Source: Alkalimonas amylolytica (GTDB lineage: Bacteria > Pseudomonadota > Gammaproteobacteria > Enterobacterales > Alteromonadaceae). From it: a DNA stretch of 64,000 nt. The notes beneath the pieces were generated by a model, which made no database searches, was not told the origin of the DNA, and was given only the letters and a program-made list of their open reading frames with translations. The stretch covers positions 429,209 through 493,208 of the forward strand of contig NZ_FNRM01000001.1 of assembly GCF_900107845.1 (NCBI RefSeq). Direction: 5' to 3'. The number at the start of each line of letters is the position of its first letter. Positions within the stretch are counted from its first letter, which is position 1. Below, piece after piece: positions 61,515 through 64,000 of this stretch. Both the position numbers and the translations under genes were made by a program.

Positions 61515-61756
61515 CAGAGAACTCCTTCAGAGCCTTGGGAAGTTTTCCAGCTAAGCAGATAGTCAGACAACCCCCGTATAACAGCCAGTATCTAGAATCA
61601 AATGGTAGCCATTATACCAGTACTACGTGACTGTACCAGTCTCTAACATAGCGTTTGTGCGGCTTGGCAACAGAACAGCATAGCGGGGTACAACAATTTG
61701 CTTTATCATAAGCACTCGCGCATTCTTCCAAAGACAGATCAAGGTTTAACAAACAG
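61515..61756. promoter_or_regulatory. Divergent djlA-lptD intergenic region
   Basis: This 242-bp gap must hold the promoters of djlA (minus) and lptD (plus). It has a weak inverted repeat TGGTA/TACCA (61603-61619). In E. coli, lptD is partly under sigma-E; I could not see a convincing sigma-E promoter. No gene is visible. Confidence 0.4.
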
Positions 61757-64000
61757 ATGACGTTTCGCTTGACCAGCCTGGCGATAGGCTGCCTGATGGC
61801 CCTACTTTGTGTTCAGCCCTCTGGTATAGCTGCAAAAATACCGGAAACGCTATCGGAAGCGACACCGTCCAGTTGTTATGCGCCGCTGGTTCAACCTGCA
61901 GCGTTTGCCAAGCTTGATCGTACCAGCAATCAGGTGCGTATCGAGTCCGAAGGATTGCGGCTTAGCAATAATCAATATGCCAGCTTTGATGGGGCTGTTC
62001 AGGTCAGCTATCGTGATACCTTGTTGCAAGCACCTCAAGCAAGTTACGACCAGAGTAGACAACAAATTCTGGCTCAAGGAGGCATTGATTATTTCAGCTC
62101 CGCCATTGCCGTGCGTAGTCAACAATTTCAAGCTGATCTCGCCAGTAATCGGGTCGAATTATCTGAAGCGCATTATCAGTTGGTTGAGCAGGCAGGCCGA
62201 GGGGCGGCGGAGGTTCTGTCAGTCACTGAGCGACAGCTAGAATTGCAGCGCGCCAACTTTACTGCCTGTCCGGACGGGGATAACAGCTGGGCTTTGCATG
62301 CAAACCGCATTCAACTGAATGCCGATGAAGGCTGGGGTGAAGCCTGGCATACCGTATTTCGAGTTCATGATGTTCCAGTCCTTTATTTGCCCTACCTGTC
62401 ATTTCCTATCTCCGATGAACGTCGCTCAGGCTTACTTTTGCCCAAGGTGAGTAACTCGCAACGGTTGGGGGTGGATTTAGAGTTACCCTATTATCTGAAC
62501 CTGGCACCACATTACGATATGACGTTAACGCCTCGCTTGATGACGAATCGTGGCTTTCAGTTAAAGTCTGAGTTTCGTTATCTGACGGAAGCGCATCAGG
62601 GACTGATGCATCTGGAATACATGCACAAGGATCAGGATAGATCAGAGCTGGGCAAACGCTACCTGGGGCACTATCAGCAACTTAGTGATTTAAACCCTCG
62701 CTGGCGCGCGACTGTCGATGTGACCGAAATAAGTGATGATGCATATCTCACCGAGCTGGGCTCCGATCATGTTAACCCCAGCGATACGCAATTACTAAAG
62801 CAAGCGAACCTCTCTTATTTTGGCGATCAAATGCTAGCACGCTTGCAGTTGCAGGGGTTCTCAGTACTGGGCGACTATGACAAAGCTTATATGGCGGTAC
62901 CTCAACTGGAAGTTCGGGCAGCAGAGGCCCTGCAACTTGCCTGGTTTGAATTCGATTGGCAGGCAAACTACGCCCACTTTCGCAACGATGCCGCCCTGAT
63001 CCATTCTGCGCATCGCACCCATCTGGAACCAGAGCTCAGGCTGCCCTGGATCACTCCGGGTGCAGAGTTGGTAGCCGAGGCCAGCCTCATGCACACCCGC
63101 TATCAACAGAACAGCCATCATTTTTTATCGCAAGAAGATAGCCGGGTTCAACGTACCTTGCCAAAACTCCGCTTGCGTGCTCAACTTAACTTTGAGCGTC
63201 CGTTGCAAGGCGGCTCAGAAGGCGGCATCCAGACATTGGAGCCACAGCTGCAATATCTTTATGTACCTTACAGAGACCAGCGCAACATAGGCTTGTACGA
63301 CACCACCCGGCTGCAGGATGACTACTATGGACTTTTCCGTCAGAACCGCTTTTCGGGCCTGGATCGCATTAACGAAGCGAATCAACTGACCTTAGGCGCT
63401 ACCAGCCGAATTTATGATGGCGCTGATCGAGAGCTGTTTCGTTTTAGTCTGGGCCAGATTATTTTTCTGCAATCACCCACAGAGCAGGATGATCCCCACC
63501 AGCAAAATCTGACCGGTATTGAGTCGATGCTAGCAGCGGAGGCCATGTGGCAATGGCACCATCGTTGGTTTGTCAGTGCCGGTGTGCAGTACGACAGTGA
63601 CAGTCGCACTCTGGTAAAAAGCAATGCCACCCTGGATTATCGGGGCAGTGACAAAAAGCTGTTTCAGTTGAACCATCGATACAGTCAGGCAGTCTCAGAC
63701 TACGAAATCAGTCAGCTTGGTTTACTGGGTACCTTGCCAGTTGCTGATGAATGGCAACTGGTAGCCAGTTATTATTACGACCTAAAACGCAGCCAGTTAC
63801 TGGATGCGCATCTCGGGTTACAATTTGAGTCCTGTTGCTGGGCAGTCCGTGTTGTCGCAAGGCGACAAATTATGGCAGAACTGGGTAGAGAGCCATTTGA
63901 CTTCGCTGCCCCCAGACGCTTTGATCACGGTATTTCGCTGCAATTTGTGTTAAAAGGCTTTGGTGATAATGCTGGTTTTGCCGTCACAGACATGTTATCT
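61757..64000 (+). CDS. lptD: LPS-assembly protein LptD (3' end cut by window edge)
   Basis: Outer-membrane protein that inserts lipopolysaccharide together with LptE. 748 codons are present with no stop. It has a signal peptide (MTFRLTSLAIGCLMALLCVQPSGIAA), an OstA/LptA-like N-domain (about 55-170: VRIESEGLRLSNNQYASFDGAVQVSYRDTLLQAPQASYD) and the barrel, opened by VPVLYLPYLSFPISDERRSGLLLP. All four conserved cysteines for the two disulphides are visible: C40, C171, and the pair C693-C694. E. coli LptD has 784 residues, so only a few dozen residues should be missing. No strong ribosome site is seen near the ATG. Downstream, surA would be expected outside the window. Confidence 0.96.
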   Translation, partial: MTFRLTSLAIGCLMALLCVQPSGIAAKIPETLSEATPSSCYAPLVQPAAFAKLDRTSNQVRIESEGLRLSNNQYASFDGAVQVSYRDTLLQAPQASYDQSRQQILAQGGIDYFSSAIAVRSQQFQADLASNRVELSEAHYQLVEQAGRGAAEVLSVTERQLELQRANFTACPDGDNSWALHANRIQLNADEGWGEAWHTVFRVHDVPVLYLPYLSFPISDERRSGLLLPKVSNSQRLGVDLELPYYLNLAPHYDMTLTPRLMTNRGFQLKSEFRYLTEAHQGLMHLEYMHKDQDRSELGKRYLGHYQQLSDLNPRWRATVDVTEISDDAYLTELGSDHVNPSDTQLLKQANLSYFGDQMLARLQLQGFSVLGDYDKAYMAVPQLEVRAAEALQLAWFEFDWQANYAHFRNDAALIHSAHRTHLEPELRLPWITPGAELVAEASLMHTRYQQNSHHFLSQEDSRVQRTLPKLRLRAQLNFERPLQGGSEGGIQTLEPQLQYLYVPYRDQRNIGLYDTTRLQDDYYGLFRQNRFSGLDRINEANQLTLGATSRIYDGADRELFRFSLGQIIFLQSPTEQDDPHQQNLTGIESMLAAEAMWQWHHRWFVSAGVQYDSDSRTLVKSNATLDYRGSDKKLFQLNHRYSQAVSDYEISQLGLLGTLPVADEWQLVASYYYDLKRSQLLDAHLGLQFESCCWAVRVVARRQIMAELGREPFDFAAPRRFDHGISLQFVLKGFGDNAGFAVTDMLS

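Noticed and set aside
1-64000. Insertion sequences, prophage, CRISPR arrays, tRNA and rRNA genes
   Set aside because: No transposase, integrase, phage gene, regular repeat-spacer array or tRNA-like cloverleaf was recognised on either strand. A tRNA scan would be needed to be sure about the last.

Overview
The window looks like chromosome of a motile, respiring gammaproteobacterium of the Alteromonadales type (Rheinheimera/Alishewanella/Shewanella-like). This is judged from the rapA-rluA-...-djlA-lptD order, many c-di-GMP and chemotaxis proteins, a TonB-dependent receptor, a GlyGly-CTERM protein and a DUF3034/truncated-haemoglobin cluster. The genus is an inference. No rRNA, tRNA, CRISPR array, insertion sequence or prophage was seen.

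Layout. 1-5.1 kb: a chemoreceptor cut by the left edge, an AMP-phosphorylase-type enzyme paired with a PRPP-synthetase homologue, a TIGR03643/DUF2805 protein and a lipocalin. 5.3-10.4 kb: a LiaF-like protein, MtfA peptidase, a TerB-like protein, a small membrane protein, and a MocR regulator divergent from an EamA exporter. 10.4-15.5 kb: a tetR - membrane fusion protein - RND pump operon with a perfect palindrome in its promoter.

15.5-30.5 kb is the most interesting part. It reads as a locus for scavenging peptidoglycan (murein) fragments: RpiR/MurR-like regulator, lysA, murQ, a MurK-type sugar kinase, a sodium:solute symporter, a YfeW/AmiE-like serine hydrolase and an exported two-domain NagZ (the last five in a tightly overlapping operon), then a divergent DUF819 permease and L-Ala-D/L-Glu epimerase, then a TonB-dependent receptor. 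The regulatory gaps in front of lysA, nagZ and the receptor carry perfect GAAT-N5-ATTC palindromes, and the gap in front of the permease gene carries degenerate ones, which suggests one regulon. The inferred flow is: outer-membrane import by the receptor, removal of GlcNAc by NagZ, removal of the peptide by the serine hydrolase, MurNAc uptake by the symporter, phosphorylation by the kinase, conversion to GlcNAc-6-P by MurQ, and peptide salvage by the epimerase and LysA.

30.7-36.5 kb: RmuC, an Aer-type receptor behind a perfect FNR box, a PAS/EAL phosphodiesterase and two small membrane proteins. 36.5-41 kb: a secreted S9 peptidase and a patatin-type Vd autotransporter. 41-45.2 kb: an overlapping operon of a blue-copper-like protein, a sensor GGDEF-EAL protein, a DUF3034 barrel and a lipoprotein truncated haemoglobin. 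45.2-53.4 kb: DUF2798 protein, diguanylate cyclase, 2-hydroxyacid dehydrogenase, TPR membrane protein, RluA-family synthase, GlyGly-CTERM protein, transglutaminase-like protein and PhoH. 53.6-64 kb: rapA, rluA, an OmpA-family porin, a DUF3530 protein, a small lipoprotein, a voltage-gated channel with an unusually acidic filter, djlA, and lptD cut by the right edge.
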